Source of the DNA: JABCYV01 sp963696025 | GTDB lineage: Bacteria; Acidobacteriota; Terriglobia; Terriglobales; Acidobacteriaceae | DNA length: 64,000 bases | NCBI GenBank assembly: GCA_963696025.1 | Contig: CAVOII010000010.1 | Location: 713,496 to 777,495 of the forward strand | Reading direction: 5' to 3' | Part shown: positions 43,846 through 51,089 of the stretch, piece after piece | How positions within the stretch are numbered: position 1 is the first letter of the stretch | How the letters are laid out: every line of letters begins with the position of its first letter | The notes under the pieces: generated by a model | Told to the model about the DNA's origin: nothing | The model's input: only the letters and a program-made list of their open reading frames with translations | Databases searched by the model: none | Translations under genes and position numbers: made by a program

Positions 43846-44760
43846 GTGCAATTGAAAGACGCTCTCACTTCCGCTGTCGACCGCCTCGCCGCCGCTGAGG
43901 TTCCCTCGCCGCGCTTGAACGCCGAACTTCTGCTGATGTTCACGATCGGATGTGATCGGTCGTATCTCTACGCGCATCCCGAACGAGAACTAAGCGATGA
44001 CGAGCAACGTCGCTATGAACAAGCGCTGAGCCAACGCGCTCGCGGTATTCCGGCGCAATACATCACAGGTCACCAGGAGTTCTGGGGCATGGACTTCATC
44101 GTTTCACCGGCTGTTCTAATCCCACGCCCCGAAACCGAGCATGTGATCGAAACTGTGCTCGAACTTCAGAAATCGGACCTCGGGCTTCGGACCGCGGCCT
44201 TAAAGACCAATCCAGTAGGGTCAGAGGTCCAAGGTCCGAGGTCTGATGTCCGCAGTCTCCGCATAGTGGATATTGGCACCGGCTCTGGTTGCATTGCGCT
44301 CGCCGTCGCCAAAGAACTGCCTTCCGCCGAGATTCACGCCACCGACACTTCTCCCGAAGCCCTCGAAGTCGCCCGTGCCAACACAGCTCGTTACCAGATG
44401 GAGGCACGCATCCAATTTCACCAGACAGACTTGCTCACTGGCCTGGAGCCTAGCACCTTCGATTTTGTCGTCTCTAATCCGCCGTACGTTGGCGAGTGCG
44501 AAGCGGACCTGGTGCAACTCGAAGTCCGCAAGTTCGAGCCGCGCCGCGCCGTTTTTGCCGGACCCACGGGGCTTGAAGTCATCGAGCGTCTCATCCCGGC
44601 CGCCCGGGACGTTCTCAAACCCGGAGGCTGGCTGGTAATGGAAATCAGCGGAACGATTGCAGACGGAGTGAAACTTCTCCTGGAAAGCTGGGATTGCATC
44701 GAAATCAAGAACGATCTGCAGGGCATTCCGCGCGTCGCTTTGGCGAAGAAGAGAGCTTAG
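43846..44760 (+). CDS. prmC: Release factor glutamine methyltransferase
   Basis: A 304-residue SAM-dependent enzyme methylating the GGQ glutamine of release factors. The N-terminal helical domain (about 1-75) binds the factor; RPETEHVIE (about 95-103), IVDIGTGSGCIALAVA (SAM motif) and the catalytic NPPY at 211-214 (FVVSNPPYVGE) follow. It starts at GTG 43846, with AAGG 2 bases upstream and the expected first helix. Residues about 107-138, just before the SAM motif, are an unusual insert encoded by short inverted GGTCCGA/TCGGACC words; typical PrmC has only a short linker here. It lies in a surface loop position, so activity may be retained. It follows prfA after 86 bp. Confidence 0.93.
   Translation: MQLKDALTSAVDRLAAAEVPSPRLNAELLLMFTIGCDRSYLYAHPERELSDDEQRRYEQALSQRARGIPAQYITGHQEFWGMDFIVSPAVLIPRPETEHVIETVLELQKSDLGLRTAALKTNPVGSEVQGPRSDVRSLRIVDIGTGSGCIALAVAKELPSAEIHATDTSPEALEVARANTARYQMEARIQFHQTDLLTGLEPSTFDFVVSNPPYVGECEADLVQLEVRKFEPRRAVFAGPTGLEVIERLIPAARDVLKPGGWLVMEISGTIADGVKLLLESWDCIEIKNDLQGIPRVALAKKRA
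44168..44260. repeat. Word-type inverted repeat inside prmC
   Basis: TCGGACCTCGGGCTTCGGACC (about 44173-44193) is mirrored by GGTCAGAGGTCCAAGGTCCG (about 44219-44238) and AGGTCTGATGTCCG. The stretch keeps the reading frame and encodes about 31 residues absent from the usual family layout. Confidence 0.6.
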
Positions 44761-44936
44761 GGCCCTCAGAAAATACCAACCGTCTTGTTTCAACAAAACA
44801 TGCTTCTTCTGTTGCCTTCGAAACGCAACACACTCCTACGATAGCTGGTAGTAGTTCCGCGTTGCAGGCTAGTCTTTGCCATAACGCCGCGGTCTTCGCG
44901 GCTATCGACCGTGAGCGAACGAGCGCCATTTCGTGA

Positions 44937-47900
44937 ATGAAACCTGCGCCTCTATCCAGGACAGCCAGCGGTTTAATTCTGTCCGTCACGCTGTTGTCCT
45001 GTCTCCTGTGGCCACAGAATCCTAGAGGAACGCTGCGAGGTACCGTCCAGGATACAACCGGCGCGTTGATTCCCTCCGCCAGCGTTGTGATTCAGGCGCG
45101 TGGATCTTCGTTGCACCGCGAAGCCACAACCAACAGCCAGGGACAATTTCGCCTTGATGATTTGTTACCCGGAACCTATCGAGTAAGAGTGTCGGCCAAA
45201 GGGTTTGCCGAGGCGCAATCAAATGTGGCGGTGATAGTAAGTTCGGCGCGCGACATAACAGTGACGATGAGTCCCGCGCCGGTTCAGCAGACAGTGAAAG
45301 TGAAGGCGCAGCCTTCTTCCATCACCACCCAGCCGCTTGACCTTGCCAGCGCCGTACACCAGGCGACAGTCTCGACCCATGACTTGGAGACTATCCCGCT
45401 CGCCGCCCGCAGCTTTGCCAACATGGCGTACCTGGCTCCGGGCACGGAGCCAGTCGAGCCCTCTGACCCGACCAAAGCCCGCATCACCGCGGTTTCCACG
45501 GGGGGCAGTTCAGGGCTGAATAATGAGCTTTCCGTGGATGGCGGCGACAACTCGGATGATTACATTGGGGGTTTCCTGCAGAACTTCTCGCCCGATGCGA
45601 TCCAGGAATTCGCCGTCCGCACCGCGCAGGAAGACGCGGACACCGGGCGCACCACCGCAGGCTCGGTGGTAATTACCACCAAACGGGGAACCAACCAGTG
45701 GCACGGTAGCGGCGCTTTCTACGAGCGCGCGGCGTCACTCAACGCGCGTTTCCCGATTGATAATCCAGCTCCCAATCCTAAACAGCCGTTCTCACGCCAG
45801 AATTATGTAGCTACCATCGGCGGTCCCATCAAAAAGGACAAGCTCTGGTTTTTCTCATCGTTCGAATACGTACATGAGAATGCGAGCGTCGCGTATAGCC
45901 CGGCGAGCCAGACTCAGTTCAACGCGTTGGCCGCTTTGGCCTCGCAGGGACGGATTCCCGGCATAAAGTCGATTTCCGTTCCCAACAGTGTCCCGGTCCC
46001 GTTTCGTGATTACCTGGGTACGGCTCGCTTCGACTGGGCGGAATCGTCGAAGTCGCAGTGGTTTCTGCGTGCGGCGATCGACAATTACGTCACCCACAAT
46101 GCGCTGGTACAGCAAGGGGCGCTACCGTCGACCGGTCTCACGCAGCATAACAATTACATGAACCTCGCAATCGGCAACCAGTACCTGTTCAGTCCGACGT
46201 GGTTGGGGAATTTCGTATTCGATGCCGGCGGATTGCACCTGACAGAAGCGCGTAACTCGAATCTGGGATTCGCCATAGGTTTTCCGTTTACCTCGACATC
46301 CAGCACGATTTCGGGCTTGGAGACTTTTGGCGACAATCAATTCATCACTCCCATCACCGCCTTCCCGATACTGCGCAACCAGGAGAAATATCAATTTCGT
46401 TACGACATAACTCACTCTTCGGGCAGGCACGCGCCGAAATTCGGAATTAACTTTATCCACGAGCCGGTATTAAGTGGTGCTCTTCCCGCCACTGCTGAAA
46501 GGTTGACCACCTTCGCGCTGAACCCAACGGATTACCTCGGCAATCCTCAACAGTTTACAGTCGACCTGACGTGCAACCCGTCTGGGACCTTGACGATTAC
46601 GCCGGGGACGACCTGCGCGTCTACGGCGGCGGGCAATGGCAGCTTTTCGCAGAACGTGCAACGGTTGGGACTCTATGCTCAGGATTCATGGCGTGTCACC
46701 TCGCATCTAACGGTCAACTATGGTTTGCGCTACGACACTACGTTCGGACTCTTCACCGCATCGACGCGTAGCCAGCTTGAGAATCCAGCAGTGCTCACCC
46801 TCAGAGCGCTGCAAATAGCGTTTACCAGCGGCGCGCCACATGACTACCGCAAAGCCTTCGGGCCGCGGGTGGGCATCGCTTACTCCCCAGGGCAACGTGG
46901 GAACACGGTGATCCGCGCCGGCTTCGGTCTCTTCGATGATGACCTGGCCCAGAACGGCTGGGTGACTGCATTTCAAGCCGTGAATCAGCCGGTGGGAACT
47001 TGCAACTTCGTTGGCGGCACCCTGATTGGCTCCGGGTGCCTTCCGCCCGCCGCCTCGACGGGTCCCGTGGGCACGGTGCCTGGGTCAGGATCGATTATTG
47101 ATCCCCGCTACAAAACTCCATATGCCATCCACGCTACGGCTGGCGTCCAGCATGCGTTGAATGCCAACTGGACCGTGAGCGCGGACTACACTCACGAGCA
47201 AGGCAACCACGGCTATCGGCGCTATCAGTATCAGGCCGGCTTCACTCTGTTCTCTCCCCTATTCCCGGCGGATGTCACCGATCAGCGAAACAACGTTCCC
47301 AACATAACCGCGTTCCGCACGGACAATCGCTCCAGCTACGACGCTTTATCCATTCATCTGCAGGGGAACGTCTCGCGCCGGTTCAATCTGGTAGCGAATT
47401 ACACGTTGTCGAGGGCAAAGACTTGGGGCTGTGTTCTCGGCGAGCTCTTTGATTACGTGAATGGGGTGTGCAATCCGCTGAACCCCTTTGGACCGGGGGA
47501 TTACGGTCCATCGGGCGAAGATGTGACGCACCGCTTCGTTCTAGCGGGGACTCTGCGGGTGCCGGGTGGCTTTGAACTGACGACTCTTACGCAAGCCGAG
47601 AGCGCTCGGCCCTTTACTCTCACGACAACTGTTCCCGTGACCGGGCTGGGAGATGGCTTTAATGATCGAGCGGTGGTGAACGGCATTTCGACCGGCCTCG
47701 ATGTTTTGCGCGGAACCGCCTACATCCAGGCGGACCTGCGCGTCAGCCGGCCGATCAATTTTAGTGAGAGCTGGTCGTTGATTCCTTTCATCGAATTCTT
47801 TAATTTGTTCAACCGCAACAATCCTGGCGCCAACTATGTCACCAATGTGGGAGCTCTCCCCGTCCCGCCCGCAGAGGTGCAGGCTGGCAACGTCACGGTT

Positions 47901-48053
47901 GTCTGCCGCAACGCGGCTTGCACGATGACCCAGCCGATCACTAGCCTGAACCAATTGCGCGTACCTGGCGGCGCTCTCGGAGATTTTTTCGGTCCCGGCA
48001 CAACGGTTGGCATTCCGTTCGCCGCTCAGCTGGGCGTGCGCGTGACTTTTTGA
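44937..48053 (+). CDS. TonB-dependent receptor, Oar-like, with carboxypeptidase-regulatory N-terminal domain
   Basis: A 1038-residue outer-membrane receptor. A signal sequence (ASGLILSVTLLSCLLWPQ) precedes a CarboxypepD_reg-like domain (about 30-110: GTLRGTVQDTTGALIPSASV ... DDLLPGTYRVRVSAKGF), a plug (about 130-245, with ELSVDGGDNSDDYIGG and AGSVVITTKRGTNQWHG) and a beta-barrel ending QLGVRVTF, with a terminal phenylalanine. IPLAARSFANMAYLAPG is the plug-start motif common to Oar proteins. It probably takes up or exports an unknown large ligand with TonB energy. It shares architecture but little close identity with the first receptor of the window. Convergent with the M56 gene, 50 bp apart. 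Confidence 0.9.
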   Translation: MKPAPLSRTASGLILSVTLLSCLLWPQNPRGTLRGTVQDTTGALIPSASVVIQARGSSLHREATTNSQGQFRLDDLLPGTYRVRVSAKGFAEAQSNVAVIVSSARDITVTMSPAPVQQTVKVKAQPSSITTQPLDLASAVHQATVSTHDLETIPLAARSFANMAYLAPGTEPVEPSDPTKARITAVSTGGSSGLNNELSVDGGDNSDDYIGGFLQNFSPDAIQEFAVRTAQEDADTGRTTAGSVVITTKRGTNQWHGSGAFYERAASLNARFPIDNPAPNPKQPFSRQNYVATIGGPIKKDKLWFFSSFEYVHENASVAYSPASQTQFNALAALASQGRIPGIKSISVPNSVPVPFRDYLGTARFDWAESSKSQWFLRAAIDNYVTHNALVQQGALPSTGLTQHNNYMNLAIGNQYLFSPTWLGNFVFDAGGLHLTEARNSNLGFAIGFPFTSTSSTISGLETFGDNQFITPITAFPILRNQEKYQFRYDITHSSGRHAPKFGINFIHEPVLSGALPATAERLTTFALNPTDYLGNPQQFTVDLTCNPSGTLTITPGTTCASTAAGNGSFSQNVQRLGLYAQDSWRVTSHLTVNYGLRYDTTFGLFTASTRSQLENPAVLTLRALQIAFTSGAPHDYRKAFGPRVGIAYSPGQRGNTVIRAGFGLFDDDLAQNGWVTAFQAVNQPVGTCNFVGGTLIGSGCLPPAASTGPVGTVPGSGSIIDPRYKTPYAIHATAGVQHALNANWTVSADYTHEQGNHGYRRYQYQAGFTLFSPLFPADVTDQRNNVPNITAFRTDNRSSYDALSIHLQGNVSRRFNLVANYTLSRAKTWGCVLGELFDYVNGVCNPLNPFGPGDYGPSGEDVTHRFVLAGTLRVPGGFELTTLTQAESARPFTLTTTVPVTGLGDGFNDRAVVNGISTGLDVLRGTAYIQADLRVSRPINFSESWSLIPFIEFFNLFNRNNPGANYVTNVGALPVPPAEVQAGNVTVVCRNAACTMTQPITSLNQLRVPGGALGDFFGPGTTVGIPFAAQLGVRVTF

Positions 48054-48103
48054 GTATGTCTGGCTTAAGGAATTTTGTGGAATCAAGGGAAGCGAAATAT
48101 GAC

Positions 48104-49054
48104 CTACCGCACCAGCCACTCGGTAGCAAGATGTAGTTGGTTGAGCATCGCGTTGTAAGTCACGGCCGCGCAGACGACTATTCCAAATGCTGGCAGCAGG
48201 GCATACCACAGCGAGAATTGATCAGTTGAAGCGCTTGCATCATCCCATGCGATAAGGCGTTCAATGCGGGCATTCATCGCTGTGGCGGAGGCATGCAGCA
48301 AGGCGGTCGTGAGTGCTGGCGATTGAGAGACTTGAGGCAAGCGCGACAACTTGATTAGAGCTGATGCCAAGTCAAGCGCTTCCCAGGCGCTATCGACTGC
48401 CGCGTCATCAGCCGCCATCTCTGCGGCTTCCGACCATGCCTTCTCCAACTGCGCCATTCGGGGGAAGGCGCAAAAGCGGAAGAGAAGCTTCTTTAAATTG
48501 TCCCGTCGTCGTACATGGGCAACCTCATGCCTCAGCGCTGTTCGCAGCTCAGACTCGCTCAATACCGCTGTGGCGGCTTCCGATATCAGTACTTTCGGCC
48601 CCAGAATTCCTGCAGCAGTCAGCGCCGGTATTCCTCTGCCGGTGCGGAAGAACGGGACCGCCGCTCCAGCTGCAATAGCAGTAGCGTCACTCAACCATGA
48701 AGTCACGATTTGCGACGTCCTGACTTGCGCGGCGGTTGCCTTGAGCGCGCCAACCACCAGCAGAATCACGCCGCAGAAGCCCAACGTCAGCGGAACCGCG
48801 CCGATTGGTTCATCGATCGAGTACGGCTCCAGGAGCAGGAATGAGGGCACCATGAACACCAGCGTCGCGAGGGCTGACAGACCCACCGGCAGGACTCGCA
48901 AAGCAAACAGCAGATCGGCCGTAACGCCAGGCGAAAACCGGGAGCTGATTCGAGCTACTATTCCCCATCCCCAGCTAACGAGAACGGAGAGACAAACGTA
49001 CAGCAGTACGAAAACCGTGAAGGATAGCGCGATGCCGCGAATTATGAACATCAC
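48104..49054 (-). CDS. M56-family (BlaR1/MecR1-type) membrane metallopeptidase
   Basis: A 316-residue inner-membrane zinc protease. Transmembrane helices are seen near the N-terminus (ALSFTVFVLLYVCLSVLVSW), at about 50-75, 85-110, and at the C-terminus (LWYALLPAFGIVVCAAVTYN). The HEXXH zinc site is RHEVAHVRRRDN (about 182-193), with a downstream Glu in EAAEMAADDAAVD as third ligand. In BlaR1 the same protease module relays a signal to cleave the BlaI repressor; the C-terminal penicillin-sensor domain of BlaR1 is absent here, so the stimulus is unknown. It overlaps the upstream blaI-like gene by 4 bases, so the two are co-translated. Confidence 0.85.
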   Translation of the reverse strand: MMFIIRGIALSFTVFVLLYVCLSVLVSWGWGIVARISSRFSPGVTADLLFALRVLPVGLSALATLVFMVPSFLLLEPYSIDEPIGAVPLTLGFCGVILLVVGALKATAAQVRTSQIVTSWLSDATAIAAGAAVPFFRTGRGIPALTAAGILGPKVLISEAATAVLSESELRTALRHEVAHVRRRDNLKKLLFRFCAFPRMAQLEKAWSEAAEMAADDAAVDSAWEALDLASALIKLSRLPQVSQSPALTTALLHASATAMNARIERLIAWDDASASTDQFSLWYALLPAFGIVVCAAVTYNAMLNQLHLATEWLVR

Positions 49055-49509
49055 GGTTTCTCCTTACCCGTAATGGAGGGACCTCTCGAATCGCGGTTGC
49101 GCAGTTCGCGCCGTTTCTGTTCGACCAATTTCTGTAGATCATCCAGCAATTGCGCATCACGCTCGGAAAGAATTTCCACAAGATAAGAAAGTGGCAACTG
49201 CGTGGCCGAACCGGAGTCGAACAGTTGCAGGATCGCTTCTCCAGCCGCTACCCTTTGCAACTCTTCCAAAGTGTAACGGGGCGAGTAGCGAAACGCTTTT
49301 CCTTCAGCCACACGGCTCAGCACGCGCTTCTTGTATAACCGGTCGAGCGTCGTCATCACGGTTGTGTATGCGAGGTTATGATCGCCATCCTCGACTAACT
49401 CGCGAACCGTGGCGCTTCCCCGAGACCAGAGCTCTTGAAGCAGTCGTTGCTCCAGTGGCCCAAGTGGCTTACCCGGAGAAGGCCGAAATGAGGTGAGAAC
49501 CTTGTCCAT
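49051..49509 (-). CDS. BlaI/MecI-family transcriptional repressor
   Basis: A 152-residue DNA-binding protein. The winged helix occupies about 15-85: LGPLEQRLLQELWSRGSATV, then AYTTVMTTLDRLYKKRVLSR, the recognition helix and wing typical of the family (TTVMTTLxRL). A C-terminal helical dimerisation part carries the sites cut by M56 proteases in related systems. It precedes the M56 gene with a 4-base overlap, the standard BlaI-BlaR arrangement. No beta-lactamase or penicillin-binding protein gene is adjacent, so the regulon here is unknown; autoregulation is likely from family practice. No clear TACA-N-TGTA operator was seen upstream. Confidence 0.92.
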   Translation of the reverse strand: MDKVLTSFRPSPGKPLGPLEQRLLQELWSRGSATVRELVEDGDHNLAYTTVMTTLDRLYKKRVLSRVAEGKAFRYSPRYTLEELQRVAAGEAILQLFDSGSATQLPLSYLVEILSERDAQLLDDLQKLVEQKRRELRNRDSRGPSITGKEKP

Positions 49510-49565
49510 CCCTGTTCGACTGCAGATTCTATCGTAAGCAGGGGAAAAAGCGAATAGAGATGGGA

Positions 49566-50996
49566 TTAGCCCTTGTTAGCTGCAGCAGGCTGGATTTCTT
49601 CCACGTCGACCCAGTTGGTGGGATACACGCCGGTGTAGCAAGCGGTGCAGTAAGTGGTTTTTTCACCGTCGGCGCAGGCCCTTTTCATTCCATCGAGCGA
49701 GAGGTAAGCCAGGGAATCGGCGCCGATGAACTCGCGAATCTCCGCTACGGACTTGTTGGCGGCGATCAGTTCGTTCTTCGACGGCGTATCTACCCCATAA
49801 AAGCATGGCGAGACGGTCGGCGGACAGGAGATGCGCATGTGCACTTCCCGTACGCCCGCGCTCCGGATCATGCGAACGATCTTGCGGCTGGTGGTCCCGC
49901 GCACGATAGAGTCGTCTATCAGCACCACGCGTTTGCCTTCGAGCAAAGTTCGAACCGGGTTCAGCTTCAGCTTTACTCCAAAGTCGCGCACGGTCTGTCG
50001 CGGCTCGATGAAGGTGCGTCCCACGTAATGGTTGCGGATCAGTCCGAAACGGAAGGGAATACCGCTCTCGGCAGCATAGCCAACGGCAGCGGTCACGCCG
50101 GAATCCGGCACCGGAACCACAACGTCGGCTTCGGCTGGCGCTTCCCGTGCCAATTGACGTCCCAACTCTTCGCGGCTGGTTTGCACCGGACGCCCGAATA
50201 CCATGCTGTCAGGACGGGAGAAGTAGACATGCTCGAAAATGCAACTCGATTGCGCGGCTGGCGGAGCAAAAAACCGCGAGGTAATTCCTTCCGGACCCAC
50301 GGCAATCAGTTCGCCCGGCTTTATATCGCGCTCGAAGGTTGCGCCGATCAGGTCAAACGCACAGGTTTCCGAACCCAACACAATCGTGTCCTGGGTTTCG
50401 CCTGGTAGTTTGGGGATTCTTCCCATGGCCAGCGGACGGAAACCGCGTGGGTCGCGCGCCCCAAAAATCCGGTCATGGCTGATCATGACCAAAGAGAAAG
50501 CGCCTTCCACCCGCCGCAGCGCGTCGGCCATCGCCTCCGGCAAGGTCTGTTCTTTGGACAACGCGATGAGGTGAACAATCACCTCAGTATCGCTGTTGGT
50601 CTGGAAGATTGATCCCTGACCTTCCAAGCGCTGGCGAATTTCTTGCGCGTTCACCAGGTTTCCGTTGTGCGCCAGGGCCATGATGCCCTTGTTGGATTGC
50701 ACCATGATCGGCTGCGCGTTCAGCAACGACGAATCTCCAGCCGTCGAATAGCGGGTGTGCCCGATAGCCAGCCTTCCGCGCAACTTGGACAACACTTCTT
50801 CAGTAAAGATGTCGGCTACTAAACCCATGTCGCGATGAGGCCGGAGCGCCAAGCCATTCGAGGTAACAATCCCCGCCGATTCTTGTCCGCGATGCTGCAG
50901 CGCGTGCAGCCCAAGGTAGGCAAGCTTCTCCGCCTCAGGGTGAGCGTAGATCGCCACCACCCCGCACTCATCCCGAAATTTGTCAGAACGAAGCAT
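49566..50996 (-). CDS. purF: Amidophosphoribosyltransferase
   Basis: A 476-residue enzyme for the first committed step of purine synthesis, using glutamine to convert PRPP to phosphoribosylamine. The N-terminus MLRSDKFRDECGVVAIY gives a 10-residue propeptide before Cys11, the nucleophile of the class II glutamine amidotransferase domain. The phosphoribosyltransferase domain has VLIDDSIVRGTTSRKIV. Cysteines in SSCIFEH, ISCPPTVSPCF and YCTACYTG fit the [4Fe-4S] type of Bacillus subtilis PurF. It follows purL on the same strand after 93 bp holding a hairpin repeat, and is presumably co-transcribed with it. Confidence 0.96.
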   Translation of the reverse strand: MLRSDKFRDECGVVAIYAHPEAEKLAYLGLHALQHRGQESAGIVTSNGLALRPHRDMGLVADIFTEEVLSKLRGRLAIGHTRYSTAGDSSLLNAQPIMVQSNKGIMALAHNGNLVNAQEIRQRLEGQGSIFQTNSDTEVIVHLIALSKEQTLPEAMADALRRVEGAFSLVMISHDRIFGARDPRGFRPLAMGRIPKLPGETQDTIVLGSETCAFDLIGATFERDIKPGELIAVGPEGITSRFFAPPAAQSSCIFEHVYFSRPDSMVFGRPVQTSREELGRQLAREAPAEADVVVPVPDSGVTAAVGYAAESGIPFRFGLIRNHYVGRTFIEPRQTVRDFGVKLKLNPVRTLLEGKRVVLIDDSIVRGTTSRKIVRMIRSAGVREVHMRISCPPTVSPCFYGVDTPSKNELIAANKSVAEIREFIGADSLAYLSLDGMKRACADGEKTTYCTACYTGVYPTNWVDVEEIQPAAANKG

Positions 50997-51017
50997 GCAG
51001 CCTTTTTCCTCTGCTCA

Positions 51018-51068
51018 TGTGGGGACGGGCGTCCCGCCGGTCTGTGCCGAGCAGCGCTCGGCACTTTT
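51018..51068. repeat. Palindromic repeat between purL and purF
   Basis: TGTGGGGACGGG (51018-51029) matches 12 of 12 bases with 52998-53009 within purL; GGGACGGGCGTCCCGCC is self-complementary. A perfect 9-bp stem GTGCCGAGC/GCTCGGCAC (51044-51052, 51056-51064) follows, with TTTT on the plus side, that is, opposite to the direction of the purine genes. Confidence 0.7.
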
Positions 51069-51089
51069 CCCGCACCTCTGGACTTCGTA

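Noticed and set aside
49510..49565. BlaI operator upstream of the blaI-like gene
   Set aside because: Only a weak TACGA...TGCAG similarity; no symmetric TACA/TGTA dyad.
51044..51068. Rho-independent terminator between purL and purF
   Set aside because: The stem plus T-run is oriented for plus-strand transcripts, opposite to both purine genes; it is treated as part of the palindromic repeat.
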